NCBI RefSeq assembly: GCF_001541225.1
Contig: NZ_LMTS01000324.1
Coordinates: forward strand, 16,398 to 80,397
Direction: 5' to 3'
DNA length: 64,000 nucleotides
Source of the DNA: Variovorax sp. WDL1
Lineage (GTDB): Bacteria > Pseudomonadota > Gammaproteobacteria > Burkholderiales > Burkholderiaceae_C
Every line of letters begins with the position of its first letter. Positions within the stretch are counted from its first letter, which is position 1. The notes under the pieces are model-generated. The model saw only the letters and a list, made by a program, of their open reading frames with translations. It ran no database searches and was not told the origin of the DNA. The position numbers and the translations under genes were made by a program. Below are positions 44,078 through 52,087 of the stretch, in pieces.

Positions 44078-44115
44078 ATTCACGACAGTGATTCGATAGA
44101 TTCACGAGATTCTAT
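44078..44115. promoter_or_regulatory. NahR-type operator and second half-copy in the divergent promoter
   Basis: ATTCACGACAGTGAT (44078-44092) matches the NahR binding pattern ATTCACGCT-N2-TGAT at all positions except the CT pair. A second copy, ATTCACGAGATTCTAT, starts at 44100 and keeps only the ATTCACG part. A perfect palindrome ATTGGCCAAT (44114-44123) follows. The site serves both the LysR gene and the hydroxylase operon. Confidence 0.7.
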
Positions 44116-44150
44116 TGGCCAATGTGCGTCCGGAGCCGATGATCGGCGCC

Positions 44151-45146
44151 ATGGACTTGCACATCCGCCCCCTGGGCCGCACCCTCGACGTTCGCCCTGG
44201 CGCGAACCTGCTCGAGGTGCTGCGCGAGCATCAGGTGCCGGTGTCGTACAGCTGCATGGCCGGGCGCTGCGGCACCTGCCGCTGCAAGCTGGTCGAAGGC
44301 CGGCTGCTCGATGGCGGCCCCGGGCCCGGCGCGATGCGGCCCGAGGGGCTGCGCGAGCAGCACGTGCTGGCCTGCCAGAGCACGCTGACCGAAAGCTGCA
44401 CCATCGAGATCCCCGAGCCCGACGAGGTGGTGGTGCACCCGGCGCGGATCATCAAGGCCACGATCGCAGGCATCGACATGCTCACCCACGACATCCGTCG
44501 GCTGCGCCTGAAGCCGGCCAAGCCGCTGTCCTTCTCGCCGGGGCAATACGCCCAGCTGCAGTTCGCGCCCGAGCATGTGCGGCCCTATTCGATGGCGCGC
44601 ACGAGCGGCGACGCGGAGCTGGAATTCCATGTGCGGCGCGTGCCCGGCGGCCGCGTCACCGACTACGTGTTCGAGAAGCTCAAGCCGGGCGACGCGGTGC
44701 GCGTGAGCGGGCCGATGGGCGCGGCCTACCTGCGAACGCGGCACGACGGCCCCATCCTCTGCGCGGCCGGCGGCACGGGGCTGGCGCCCGTGCTGGCGAT
44801 CGTACGCGGCGCGATCGAGGCCGGGATGGCCAACCCGATCCACCTCTATTTCGGCGTGCGCTCGGACGCGGACGTGTACGGGCTCGAGGAGCTGCGCGAG
44901 CTGCAGGCGCTGCATCCGGCGCTGAAGGTGCATGTCGTCGGCGTCACGGGTCCGCTGCGCCCGGGCATGCGCCAGGGCCTGATCACCGACGCCATTCGTG
45001 CCGACTGGCCGGCCGGCTTCGAGGGATGGCGCGCCTACCTCTGTGGCTCGCCGCCGATGGTGGAGGCGGTCACGCTGCTGCTCGAGGAGCGCGGGCTGCC
45101 CGTCGAGAAGATCCATGCCGATGCCTTCTATCCGCAGGCAGCCTGA
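44151..45146 (+). CDS. nagAa: Ferredoxin reductase component of a NagAa-like ring hydroxylase
   Basis: It passes electrons from NAD(P)H to the Rieske ferredoxin of the hydroxylase. The 331-residue protein begins with a plant-type [2Fe-2S] domain (about 1-90; Cys in SCMAGRCGTCRCK and a fourth in LACQS). An FAD domain follows with RPYSMARTS, then an NAD domain with AAGGTGLAPVLAIV and YLCGSPPMVEA. The ATG at 44151 fits the family start (MDLHIRPLGRTL); ATG 44139 or an upstream TTG at 44115 would lengthen it. It is the first gene after the NahR-type operator. Confidence 0.9.
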   Translation: MDLHIRPLGRTLDVRPGANLLEVLREHQVPVSYSCMAGRCGTCRCKLVEGRLLDGGPGPGAMRPEGLREQHVLACQSTLTESCTIEIPEPDEVVVHPARIIKATIAGIDMLTHDIRRLRLKPAKPLSFSPGQYAQLQFAPEHVRPYSMARTSGDAELEFHVRRVPGGRVTDYVFEKLKPGDAVRVSGPMGAAYLRTRHDGPILCAAGGTGLAPVLAIVRGAIEAGMANPIHLYFGVRSDADVYGLEELRELQALHPALKVHVVGVTGPLRPGMRQGLITDAIRADWPAGFEGWRAYLCGSPPMVEAVTLLLEERGLPVEKIHADAFYPQAA

Positions 45147-45169
45147 GGCGAAGACAGTAAGGAGACCCC

Positions 45170-46435
45170 ATGACCAACGCCAACCCCTCGATCGTGTTCC
45201 CCCGCGAGCTGCGATGGGAATCGGAGAAGACCAGCCGCATTCCCTTCATGGCCTACACCGGCGAGGAACAGCACAAGAAAGAGCTGGAGCGCTTCTTCTA
45301 CAGCAAGCACTGGTGCTACGTCGGCCTCGAGGCGGAGATCCCGAACGCGGGCGACTTCAAGCGCACCGCGATCGGCGAGCGCTCGGTGATCATGGTGCGC
45401 GACGCCGACGGCGGCATCAACGTGGTGGAGAACGTCTGCGCCCATCGCGGCATGCGCTTCTGCCGCGAGCGGCAGGGCAACCGCAAGGAGTTCGTCTGCC
45501 CCTACCACCAGTGGAACTACACGTTGAAGGGCGACCTGCAGGGCGTGCCCTTCCGCCGCGGCGTGAAGCAGGACGGCAAGGTCAACGGCGGCATGCCGGC
45601 CGACTTCAAGACGGAGGAGAACAGCCTCAACAAACTGAAGGTGGCGACGCGCGGCGGGGTGGTCTTCGCGTCCTTCGATCATGAGATCGAATCGCTGGAG
45701 GACTTCATGGGGCCGGCGATCCTGGGCTACTTCGACCGCCTCTTCAACGGCCGCAAGCTGAAGATCCTCGGCTACAACCGCCAGCGCATCCCCGGCAACT
45801 GGAAGCTCATGCAGGAGAACATCAAGGACCCGTACCACCCGGGGCTCCTGCACACCTGGTTCGTGACCTTCGGGCTCTGGCGCGCCGACAACAAGTCGGA
45901 GCTGAAGATGGACGCGCGCGGCCGTCACGCAGCGATGATCTCGACCCGCGGCAGTGCCGGCAAGGCGGCGCAGGTCACGCAGGTCTCCAGCTTCAAGGAG
46001 AGCATGCAGCTGAAGGACCCGCGCTTCCTGGACATCGTGCCCGAAGCCTGGTGGGGCGGCCCGACGGCGGTGATGACGACGCTGTTCCCGAGCGTGATCC
46101 TGCAGCAGCAGGTCAACAGCGTCTCGACGCGCCACATCCAGCCGGTGGGCCACGGCGCCTTCGACTTCGTATGGACGCATTTCGGCTTCGAGGACGACAG
46201 CGAGGAGATGGAGCAGCGCCGCCTGCGCCAGGCCAACCTGTTCGGGCCGGCGGGCTTCGTTTCGGCCGACGACGGCGAGGTGATCGAGTTCTCGCAGCAG
46301 GGCTTCGAGCAGAAGCCCTACCACCGCACGCTCGCCGAGCTCGGCGGGCGGGAGGTGGAGGACACCGACCACATGGTGACCGAGACGCTGATCCGCGGGA
46401 TGTATCGCTATTGGCGCGAGGTGATGGAGGCATGA
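45170..46435 (+). CDS. nagG: Aromatic ring hydroxylase alpha subunit, salicylate-5-hydroxylase-like
   Basis: The catalytic oxygenase subunit, 421 residues. The Rieske cluster ligands are Cys90, His92, Cys110 and His113 (CAHRGMRFCRE, VCPYHQWNY). The mononuclear iron is held by His223 and His228 in DPYHPGLLHTW, with Asp220 nearby. The long stretches ENVCAHRGMRFCRERQGN, LMQENIKDPYHPGLLHTW and HIQPVGHGAFDFVWTHFGF resemble NagG of salicylate 5-hydroxylase and also AndAc-type anthranilate dioxygenases. The substrate is therefore a salicylate-like aromatic acid, and hydroxylation to gentisate is the best inference. Strong ribosome site AAGGAGA; the stop overlaps the beta gene. Confidence 0.9.
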   Translation: MTNANPSIVFPRELRWESEKTSRIPFMAYTGEEQHKKELERFFYSKHWCYVGLEAEIPNAGDFKRTAIGERSVIMVRDADGGINVVENVCAHRGMRFCRERQGNRKEFVCPYHQWNYTLKGDLQGVPFRRGVKQDGKVNGGMPADFKTEENSLNKLKVATRGGVVFASFDHEIESLEDFMGPAILGYFDRLFNGRKLKILGYNRQRIPGNWKLMQENIKDPYHPGLLHTWFVTFGLWRADNKSELKMDARGRHAAMISTRGSAGKAAQVTQVSSFKESMQLKDPRFLDIVPEAWWGGPTAVMTTLFPSVILQQQVNSVSTRHIQPVGHGAFDFVWTHFGFEDDSEEMEQRRLRQANLFGPAGFVSADDGEVIEFSQQGFEQKPYHRTLAELGGREVEDTDHMVTETLIRGMYRYWREVMEA

Positions 46436-46911
46436 CCATGACTTTCGAGGACTACTTCGCGCTCAACCAGTTGTACGCCGACTACGCGCGCGCCGTCGAT
46501 TCCGGCAACTGGGACCTGTGGCCCGCCTTCTTCGTCGAGGACTGCAGCTACCGACTCCAGCCGCGCGAGAACCACGAGCGCGGCCTGCCACTGGCCACGC
46601 TGTCCTTCGAGAGCCGGGGCATGCTGGAGGACCGGGTCTACGGCATCCGCGAGACGCTGTTCCATGATCCCTACTACCAGCGCCACGTGGTCGGCCAGCC
46701 GCTCGTGCACAAGGTCGACGCCGACGGCACCATCCACAGCGAGGCCAACTATGCGGTGTTCCGCACCAAGCTGAGCGAGCTGTCCACGGTGTTCAACGTG
46801 GGCCGCTACATCGACACCATCGTTCGCCGGCCCGAGGGACTGAAGTTCGCGTCGCGGCTGGCGGTGTACGACAGCGAAATGATCCCCAACTCCATCATCT
46901 ATCCGATCTGA
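46432..46911 (+). CDS. nagH: Aromatic ring hydroxylase beta subunit
   Basis: The small structural oxygenase subunit, 159 residues, with the NTF2-like fold: LNQLYADYARAVDSGNWDLW at the start, RGMLEDRVYGIRETLFHDPYYQRH in the middle and ASRLAVYDSEMIPNSIIYPI at the end. It forms the alpha3beta3 oxygenase with the preceding subunit. The start overlaps the alpha stop as ATGA. Confidence 0.9.
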   Translation: MTMTFEDYFALNQLYADYARAVDSGNWDLWPAFFVEDCSYRLQPRENHERGLPLATLSFESRGMLEDRVYGIRETLFHDPYYQRHVVGQPLVHKVDADGTIHSEANYAVFRTKLSELSTVFNVGRYIDTIVRRPEGLKFASRLAVYDSEMIPNSIIYPI

Positions 46912-46914
46912 GAC

Positions 46915-47286
46915 ATGACAGAAAAAGAACCCGATGCCCATGGCGCTGCGCTGCGCCGCTTCCTCGACCCGGCCTATGTGCCGCTGGCCGACAACCTGGC
47001 GCAGGTGCGCGAGCGCATCGATGCGATCGATGTGCAGATCGTCGAGCTGCTGGCCGAGCGCGGCCGCTACGTGAAGGACGCGGCGCGCTTCAAGCGCGAT
47101 GCCTTCCAGGTCTCGGCGCCGCAGCGCCAGCAGGAGGTGTTCGACAAGGTCCGCCGGCTGGCCGAAGAGAAAGGTGCCTATCCGGAAGTCGTCGAGGCGG
47201 CCTACCGCGCGCTGGTGGCAGGCTTCATCGCGCGCGAGCAGCGCGACCATGCGGAGATGGTCGAGATCGGGGAGGGGCAGCCATGA
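46915..47286 (+). CDS. AroQ-type chorismate mutase / isochorismate-pyruvate lyase-like protein
   Basis: A 123-residue all-helical protein of the AroQ family. Residues that hold the substrate in PchB and short chorismate mutases are visible: an Arg in VRERIDAID, an Arg and Lys in RGRYVKDAARFK, and a Gln in AREQRDH near the C-terminus. PchB makes salicylate from isochorismate, and its pattern VKxASRFK is close to VKDAARFK here. Inside an operon for hydroxylating a salicylate-like acid, a lyase making salicylate or pyruvate release is plausible but unproven. It may instead be a chorismate mutase. The first 25 residues are a poorly conserved tail. Confidence 0.75.
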   Translation: MTEKEPDAHGAALRRFLDPAYVPLADNLAQVRERIDAIDVQIVELLAERGRYVKDAARFKRDAFQVSAPQRQQEVFDKVRRLAEEKGAYPEVVEAAYRALVAGFIAREQRDHAEMVEIGEGQP

Positions 47287-48251
47287 TGCGCCTTCGCCTT
47301 CTTCCCTTCGCGCTGCTGGCCCTGTCCGCCGTCCACGCCGCCGCGCAGGACTGGCCGCAGCGCCCGGTACGCATCGTCGTGCCGTTCGCCGCGGGTTCCT
47401 CGCCAGACATCCTGGCGCGCATCGTCAACGACAAGCTCGCGGGCCGCCTTGGCCAGCCGCTGATCGTCGACAACAAGCCGGGCGCGGGCGGCAACAGCGG
47501 CACCGACCTCGTCGCGAAGGCGCAGCCCGACGGCCATACCTTCCTGCTATCAGTCAACGCGCCGCTGGTCTACAACACGGTGCTGTACAAGAACCTGCCG
47601 TACGACCCGTTCCGCGACTTGGCACCGGTGTCGCTGGCCGCCACCACGCCCAACGTGTGCGTAGTGTCGAACGCCTTGGGCGTGGACTCGGTGAAGGGCT
47701 GGCTCACGGCCATGCAGCGCAACCCGGGCAAGTTCAACTTCGCCTCGACCGGCAGCGGCTCGATCTCGCACCTGGGCGTGGAGCTGATCAAACTGAAGAC
47801 GAAGTCCTTCGCGGTCCACATTCCCTATGCCTCCTCGGGCCAGGCGACCACGGCCATCATCCAGGGCGACGTGCAGTACGCCTGCCTGCCGCCCGTGGCC
47901 GTGATGCCGCAGGCCAAGGCCGGTCGGCTCAGGGCCTTGGCCGTGACCTCGGCCGAGCGCTCCCCGCTGCTGCCCGAGCTGCCGACGCTGCGCGAATCTG
48001 GCGTGCCGGACATCCAGGCCGTGCCGTGGTTCGCCTACATGGCGCCCAAGGGCACGCCGCCCGAGGTGGTGCAGCGCATGAGCCGCGAGATTGCCGCGGT
48101 GCTCAAGGACGAGGCGACGCGGCAGCGCCTTTCGACGGCGTACTTCGACCCGGTCGGCAGCACGCCGCAGGAGTTGTCCGCGTTCATGAACGAGGAACTG
48201 CGCCGCTGGAAGCCGGTGATCGAGCGCGCCGGGCTGAAACCCGAGAACTGA
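47283..48251 (+). CDS. Tripartite tricarboxylate transporter (TctC/Bug)-type binding protein
   Basis: A 322-residue periplasmic solute-binding protein with signal peptide ending VHAAAQDW. It has the Bug family marks WPQRPVRIVVPFAAGSSPDI, DNKPGAGGNSGTD, and the binding-loop segment FASTGSGSISHLGVELIK. Such proteins bind carboxylates or aromatic acids. No TctA/TctB membrane genes are adjacent, which is usual for the many orphan Bug proteins in this family. Coupled to the preceding gene by ATGA. The likely ligand is the substrate of the hydroxylase. Confidence 0.88.
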   Translation: MMRLRLLPFALLALSAVHAAAQDWPQRPVRIVVPFAAGSSPDILARIVNDKLAGRLGQPLIVDNKPGAGGNSGTDLVAKAQPDGHTFLLSVNAPLVYNTVLYKNLPYDPFRDLAPVSLAATTPNVCVVSNALGVDSVKGWLTAMQRNPGKFNFASTGSGSISHLGVELIKLKTKSFAVHIPYASSGQATTAIIQGDVQYACLPPVAVMPQAKAGRLRALAVTSAERSPLLPELPTLRESGVPDIQAVPWFAYMAPKGTPPEVVQRMSREIAAVLKDEATRQRLSTAYFDPVGSTPQELSAFMNEELRRWKPVIERAGLKPEN

Positions 48252-48273
48252 CACCCTGATGGAAGAAGTTGCC

Positions 48274-48594
48274 ATGAGCATGACCACCGATTGGACCGAC
48301 GCGGCTGCGGTCGACGAACTGCCCGAAGACGACGTGATGGGTGTGGAGGTCCAGGGGCTGGACATCGCGCTCTACAGCGTCGATGGCCAGGTCTTCGCCA
48401 CCAGCAACACCTGCACCCACGGCCAGGCGCGGCTGTGCGACGGCTTCCTCGAAGGGCACGAGATCGAATGCCCGCTGCACCAGGGCAAGTTCGACGTGCG
48501 CAGCGGCAAGGCGCTGTGCGCGCCGGTCACGGAGGACCTGCGCAGCTATCCGGTGAAGATCGAGGGCGGGCGGGTGTACGTGTCGCTGGCCTGA
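48274..48594 (+). CDS. nagAb: Rieske ferredoxin component of the ring hydroxylase
   Basis: A 106-residue electron carrier between reductase and oxygenase. The Rieske ligands are Cys47 and His49 (CTHGQARLCDGF) and Cys66 and His69 (CPLHQGKFDV). The C-terminus CAPVTEDLRSYPVKIEGGRV matches NagAb-type ferredoxins. ATG 48274 has GGAAGAA upstream; ATG 48259 or 48280 are possible. It is the last gene of the operon, separated from nagH by the two inserted genes. Confidence 0.9.
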   Translation: MSMTTDWTDAAAVDELPEDDVMGVEVQGLDIALYSVDGQVFATSNTCTHGQARLCDGFLEGHEIECPLHQGKFDVRSGKALCAPVTEDLRSYPVKIEGGRVYVSLA

Positions 48595-48640
48595 ATCCGG
48601 TTCGCGAGTCAGCGTACTGAGTCCGCGGCCGCACGCGCTT

Positions 48641-49141
48641 CTACTCAGGCCGTTCGAGTGTGATGAAGCTGTACGGCAGCCCGTTCGACGAGACATGCGA
48701 CTCGCGCGCTGTCTCGCGCCAGGAGACGTCGAAGCGGGGGGCCCAGGCGTCCCCCTCGAAGTCGCGGCCGATCTCGGTCACCAGGGCGCGGTGCGCGAGC
48801 GGCTCCGCCTCGGCGTAGATCTGCGCGCCGCCGATCACCCACACTTCGGGCTCCTGAGCCGCCTCGCAGCGGGCCAGGGCCTCCTGCAGGCTGGTGGCAC
48901 GCTCGGCCCCGTCGGCCTGCCAGCCGGGCTGCCGGGTGATCACGATGTTGCGCCGGCCCGAGAGCGGGCGGAAGCGGGGGGGCAGCGAATCCCAGGTCCT
49001 GCGGCCCATGATCACCGGCGCGCCGGCGGTCTGCTTCTTGAAGTGCGCCATGTCCTCGGGCAGGTGCCAGGGCATGGAACCCTCGTGGCCGATCACGCCG
49101 TTGGCGGCGCGGGCGAGGATGAGGTTGATGCGGGTGGCCAT
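48641..49141 (-). CDS. folA: Dihydrofolate reductase
   Basis: It reduces dihydrofolate to tetrahydrofolate with NADPH, regenerating the thymidylate synthase cofactor. The 166-residue protein has NLILARAANGVIGHEGSMPW, LPEDMAHFKKQT with the active-site Asp, MGRRTWDSLP, and WVIGGAQIYAEAEPLAH. It lies 10 bases downstream of thyA in the same direction, the usual thyA-folA pair. The ATG at 49141 is the standard start. Confidence 0.95.
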   Translation of the reverse strand: MATRINLILARAANGVIGHEGSMPWHLPEDMAHFKKQTAGAPVIMGRRTWDSLPPRFRPLSGRRNIVITRQPGWQADGAERATSLQEALARCEAAQEPEVWVIGGAQIYAEAEPLAHRALVTEIGRDFEGDAWAPRFDVSWRETARESHVSSNGLPYSFITLERPE

Positions 49142-49151
49142 GATTCGGGTC

Positions 49152-49985
49152 TCAGACCGCCACCGGCGCCTTGATGGCATCGTGATGCCGGTAGTCCACC
49201 ACCTCGAAGTCCTCGTACGCGTAGTCCAAGATCGAGGCGGGCTTGCGCTTGATAGCGAGCGTCGGGTAGGGGTAGGGCGTGCGGCTGAGTTGCAGCGCCA
49301 CCTGCTCGGCATGGTTGCTGTAGATGTGGCAGTCGCCGCCGGTCCAGATGAAGTCGCCCACGTCGAGGTCGCACTGCTGCGCGACCATGTGGGTGAGCAG
49401 CGCGTAGCTCGCGATGTTGAAGGGCACGCCCAGGAAGATGTCGGCGCTGCGCTGGTAGAGCTGGCAGCTCAGCTTGCCGCGCTCGCCCGGCGCCTGCGGC
49501 GGGGCCACGTAGAACTGGAAGAAGGCGTGGCAGGGCATCAGCGCCATTTTCGAGAGCTCGGCCACGTTCCAGGCGCTGACGATGATGCGCCGTGAGTCCG
49601 GGTTGGTCCTGAGGGTGTCGATGACCTGCTGGATCTGGTCGATGTGGCCGCCGTCGGGCGTCGGCCAGCTGCGCCACTGCACACCGTAGACCGGGCCGAG
49701 GTCGCCGTCCTCGCGCGCCCACTCGTCCCAGATGGTGACGCCGCGCTCCTTCAGCCAGTTGTTGTTGCTGGAGCCGGTCAGGAACCACAGCAGTTCGATG
49801 ATGATGGACTTGAGGTGCACCTTCTTGGTGGTGACCAGCGGGAAGCCTTCGGCCAGGTCGAAGCGCATCTGGTGGCCGAACACGCTCTTGGTGCCGGTGC
49901 CGGTGCGGTCGCTCTTGTGCACGCCGTGGGCGTCGACGTGGCGCATGAAGTCTTCGTATTGGGAGCGGGTGGGGCGAGAGGGCAT
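49152..49985 (-). CDS. thyA: Thymidylate synthase
   Basis: It methylates dUMP to dTMP using methylene-tetrahydrofolate. The 277-residue protein holds the catalytic Cys152 in LMPCHAFFQF, the phosphate-binding RRIIVSAWN, the QRSADIFLGVPFNIASYA signature, and GDCHIYSNH. Length and start are normal. It is followed by folA, and the ccdB toxin gene ends 12 bases upstream of its start in the same direction. Confidence 0.97.
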   Translation of the reverse strand: MPSRPTRSQYEDFMRHVDAHGVHKSDRTGTGTKSVFGHQMRFDLAEGFPLVTTKKVHLKSIIIELLWFLTGSSNNNWLKERGVTIWDEWAREDGDLGPVYGVQWRSWPTPDGGHIDQIQQVIDTLRTNPDSRRIIVSAWNVAELSKMALMPCHAFFQFYVAPPQAPGERGKLSCQLYQRSADIFLGVPFNIASYALLTHMVAQQCDLDVGDFIWTGGDCHIYSNHAEQVALQLSRTPYPYPTLAIKRKPASILDYAYEDFEVVDYRHHDAIKAPVAV

Positions 49986-49997
49986 GGTGAGAGCTTG

Positions 49998-50312
49998 TCA
50001 GTAGGAGCCGAACAGGGCATCCAGCGCATCCTGGATTTGATGCTGTTCGCCGCGCAGGCTGGCGATGGGTGAGCGCAGCCAGCTGCGCGGGAAGGTTGCC
50101 ATGGTGGGCGTGTCGAGGACGACCTCGCGTTCCTGGATGCGGAACGAAGGATGGACGCGCTCAAGGCGCATCCCGTGCGATCGTGCATCGCGCAACGGAA
50201 TGACCAAGCGTGTTTCCACGGCTTCGAGGTGGTCGTTCTGGATGTCCAGTACGAAGGGCGTGTGCCGGTGCTCGGACTTCTCGGGATTCTGGTAGACGTC
50301 GTAGCGCCCCAT
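49998..50312 (-). CDS. ccdB: CcdB-type toxin (gyrase inhibitor)
   Basis: A 104-residue toxin of the CcdB/PemK fold, known to poison DNA gyrase (GyrA) in related systems. Marks are YQNPEKSEHRHTPFVLDIQN at the start, TRLVIPLRDARS, and a C-terminal helix IASLRGEQHQIQDALDALFG ending in SY rather than the F-plasmid WGI. It starts at ATG 50312, four bases after the ccdA stop, in the normal antitoxin-first order. The pair is chromosomal and lies between an FAD oxidase gene and thyA. Whether it is active or an anti-addiction relic is unknown. Confidence 0.88.
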   Translation of the reverse strand: MGRYDVYQNPEKSEHRHTPFVLDIQNDHLEAVETRLVIPLRDARSHGMRLERVHPSFRIQEREVVLDTPTMATFPRSWLRSPIASLRGEQHQIQDALDALFGSY

Positions 50313-50316
50313 GATC

Positions 50317-50616
50317 TCAGGCGGCCTTCTTCTTGCCGTGGTCCTCGTCGGTAACGCGACCATCTCCGAGGCTGCGCGCAAAGGTGCGGTACTTCGCGCC
50401 CCAGATGCCTTCGCGTCGGATGCGTGCGTTGTAGTCCTCGATCGCGTCCTTGTTCCGCTCCTTCCACTGCTCCCAGTAGACGCGTTCCACCTCCTTGGCG
50501 AGCAACGCATCGACCGTCTGCGAAACGTTCATGCCCAGTTCGCGCGCCACCTCGAGCACTTTGCTGTTGAGCGACAGATTGGTGGCTTTCTTGGGGGCGT
50601 TGTCGAAGCGAAGCAT
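50317..50616 (-). CDS. ccdA: CcdA-type antitoxin
   Basis: A 99-residue antitoxin with an N-terminal ribbon-helix-helix DNA-binding region (APKKATNLSLNSKVLEVARELGM, NVSQTVDALLA) and a disordered-looking C-terminal toxin-binding part with WKERNKDAIEDYNARIRREG. ATG 50616 follows GGGAG; the frame opens at 50646 but that start is less likely. It should repress its own promoter. The C-terminal tail ends in Lys/Ala residues. Confidence 0.88.
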   Translation of the reverse strand: MLRFDNAPKKATNLSLNSKVLEVARELGMNVSQTVDALLAKEVERVYWEQWKERNKDAIEDYNARIRREGIWGAKYRTFARSLGDGRVTDEDHGKKKAA

Positions 50617-50662
50617 GGGTACTCCCTGTTCATCGATGATGCGCACAGTCTACGCGCATGGA

Positions 50663-52087
50663 TCATGGCAGTCGAATCACCCGCCCCGGATTCAGCAGGT
50701 TCTGCGGATCCAGCCCGCGCTTGATGGCGCGCATCATCTCCAGCGCCACCGGCGACTTGTGCTTCTCCAGCGTCTCGACCTTGAGTGAGCCGACGCCGTG
50801 CTCGGCCGAGAAGGAGCCCTCGAACTGGCGGACCGCCTCGTAGACCAGCGTGTTGATGCGCGCCTCGTGGTCGCGCAGGAAGTTGGCGTTGTGGGCACCG
50901 GCCGGCGCCTGCACGTTGTAGTGCAGGTTGCCGTCGCCGAGATGGCCGAAGTTCACCAGCCGCACGCCGGGCAACTCGTATTCGAGCAATGCATCGGTCT
51001 GCTCCACGAAGGCCGGGATCCGCGAGACGGGAATCGAGATGTCGTGCTTGATGTTGAGCCCTTCCTCGGCCTGCGCCAGCGGGATGCTCTCGCGCACGTG
51101 CCAGAGCTGGTGGGCCTGCGTCAGGTTCTCGGCCACCACGGCGTCGCTGACGCAGCCGGCCTCGAAGGCGGTTTCGAGCAGGGCCTCGAAGCGGGCGCGT
51201 GCATGGTCTTCCGACTCGTTGTCGGAGTTCTCCAGCAGCACGCAGTAGGGCACCCCGTCGTCCTCCAGGAAGGGCACGCGCATGGCGGGGAAATGCTTCG
51301 CCACCAGGCTGAGCGCGAAGCGGCCCATCACCTCGAAGCCGGTGAGGCCGGCGCCCAGGCGCTTGTGGGCCAGGCCCAGCAGCTCGACCGCGTGCTCGAG
51401 CGTGGGCACGGCGGCCCAGGCGGTGAGCCGCGCGGCCGGTAGCGGATAGAGCTTCAGGGTGGCGGCGGTGATGATGCCCAGCGTGCCCTCGCTGCCGATC
51501 ATCAGGTCGCGCAGGTCGTAGCCGGTGTTGTCCTTGCGCAGGCCGCTGGTGCCTTCCCAGATACCGCCCTGCGGCGTGACCACTTCCAGCCCCAGGCACA
51601 AATCGCGTGCATTGCCGTAGCGCAGCACCTGCGTGCCGCCGGCATTGGTCGCGAGGTTGCCGCCAATGGTGCAGCTGCCCTCGGCCGCCAGGCTCAGCGG
51701 GAACAGGAAGCCGGCCTTGGCGGCCGTCTCCTGCAGCGTCTGCAGCACGCAGCCGGCCTCCACAGTCATTGCGAGGTTGGCGGCGTCGATGCCGCGGATG
51801 GCGTTCATGCGCTGCAGGCTCAGCACGACCTGGGTTCCGCTCTCGTCCGGAATCGAGCCGACCGCGAGGCCGGTGTTGCCGCCCTGCGGCACGATCGCCC
51901 GGCCCGCGGCTGCGCAGGCCTTCACCACCTCGGCCACCTGCTGGGTGCTGCCGGGCCGCACCACGGCCAGCGCCTTGCCGCGGGAGCGTTTGCGCCAGTC
52001 CTGCTCCCAGGCGCCGAGGTCGCCCTCGGTCAGCACGTTGGCGGCGCCGACCACGGCGCGCAGCCTTTCGATGAGTAGAGCGCTCAT
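50663..52087 (-). CDS. FAD-linked 2-hydroxyacid oxidase/dehydrogenase (GlcD/D-2-hydroxyglutarate dehydrogenase type)
   Basis: A 474-residue flavoprotein. An N-terminal FAD-binding PCMH-type domain (about 35-215; PQGGNTGLAVGS, LSLAAEGSCTIGGNLATNAGG, GSEGTLGIIT) is followed by an FAD-oxidase C domain with the metal-binding HLGDGNLHYN and FSAEHGVGSLK. It should oxidise a 2-hydroxy acid such as D-2-hydroxyglutarate or D-lactate and pass electrons to a flavoprotein or quinone. The start overlaps the stop of a tiny upstream ORF. No ETF genes are adjacent. Confidence 0.9.
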   Translation of the reverse strand: MSALLIERLRAVVGAANVLTEGDLGAWEQDWRKRSRGKALAVVRPGSTQQVAEVVKACAAAGRAIVPQGGNTGLAVGSIPDESGTQVVLSLQRMNAIRGIDAANLAMTVEAGCVLQTLQETAAKAGFLFPLSLAAEGSCTIGGNLATNAGGTQVLRYGNARDLCLGLEVVTPQGGIWEGTSGLRKDNTGYDLRDLMIGSEGTLGIITAATLKLYPLPAARLTAWAAVPTLEHAVELLGLAHKRLGAGLTGFEVMGRFALSLVAKHFPAMRVPFLEDDGVPYCVLLENSDNESEDHARARFEALLETAFEAGCVSDAVVAENLTQAHQLWHVRESIPLAQAEEGLNIKHDISIPVSRIPAFVEQTDALLEYELPGVRLVNFGHLGDGNLHYNVQAPAGAHNANFLRDHEARINTLVYEAVRQFEGSFSAEHGVGSLKVETLEKHKSPVALEMMRAIKRGLDPQNLLNPGRVIRLP

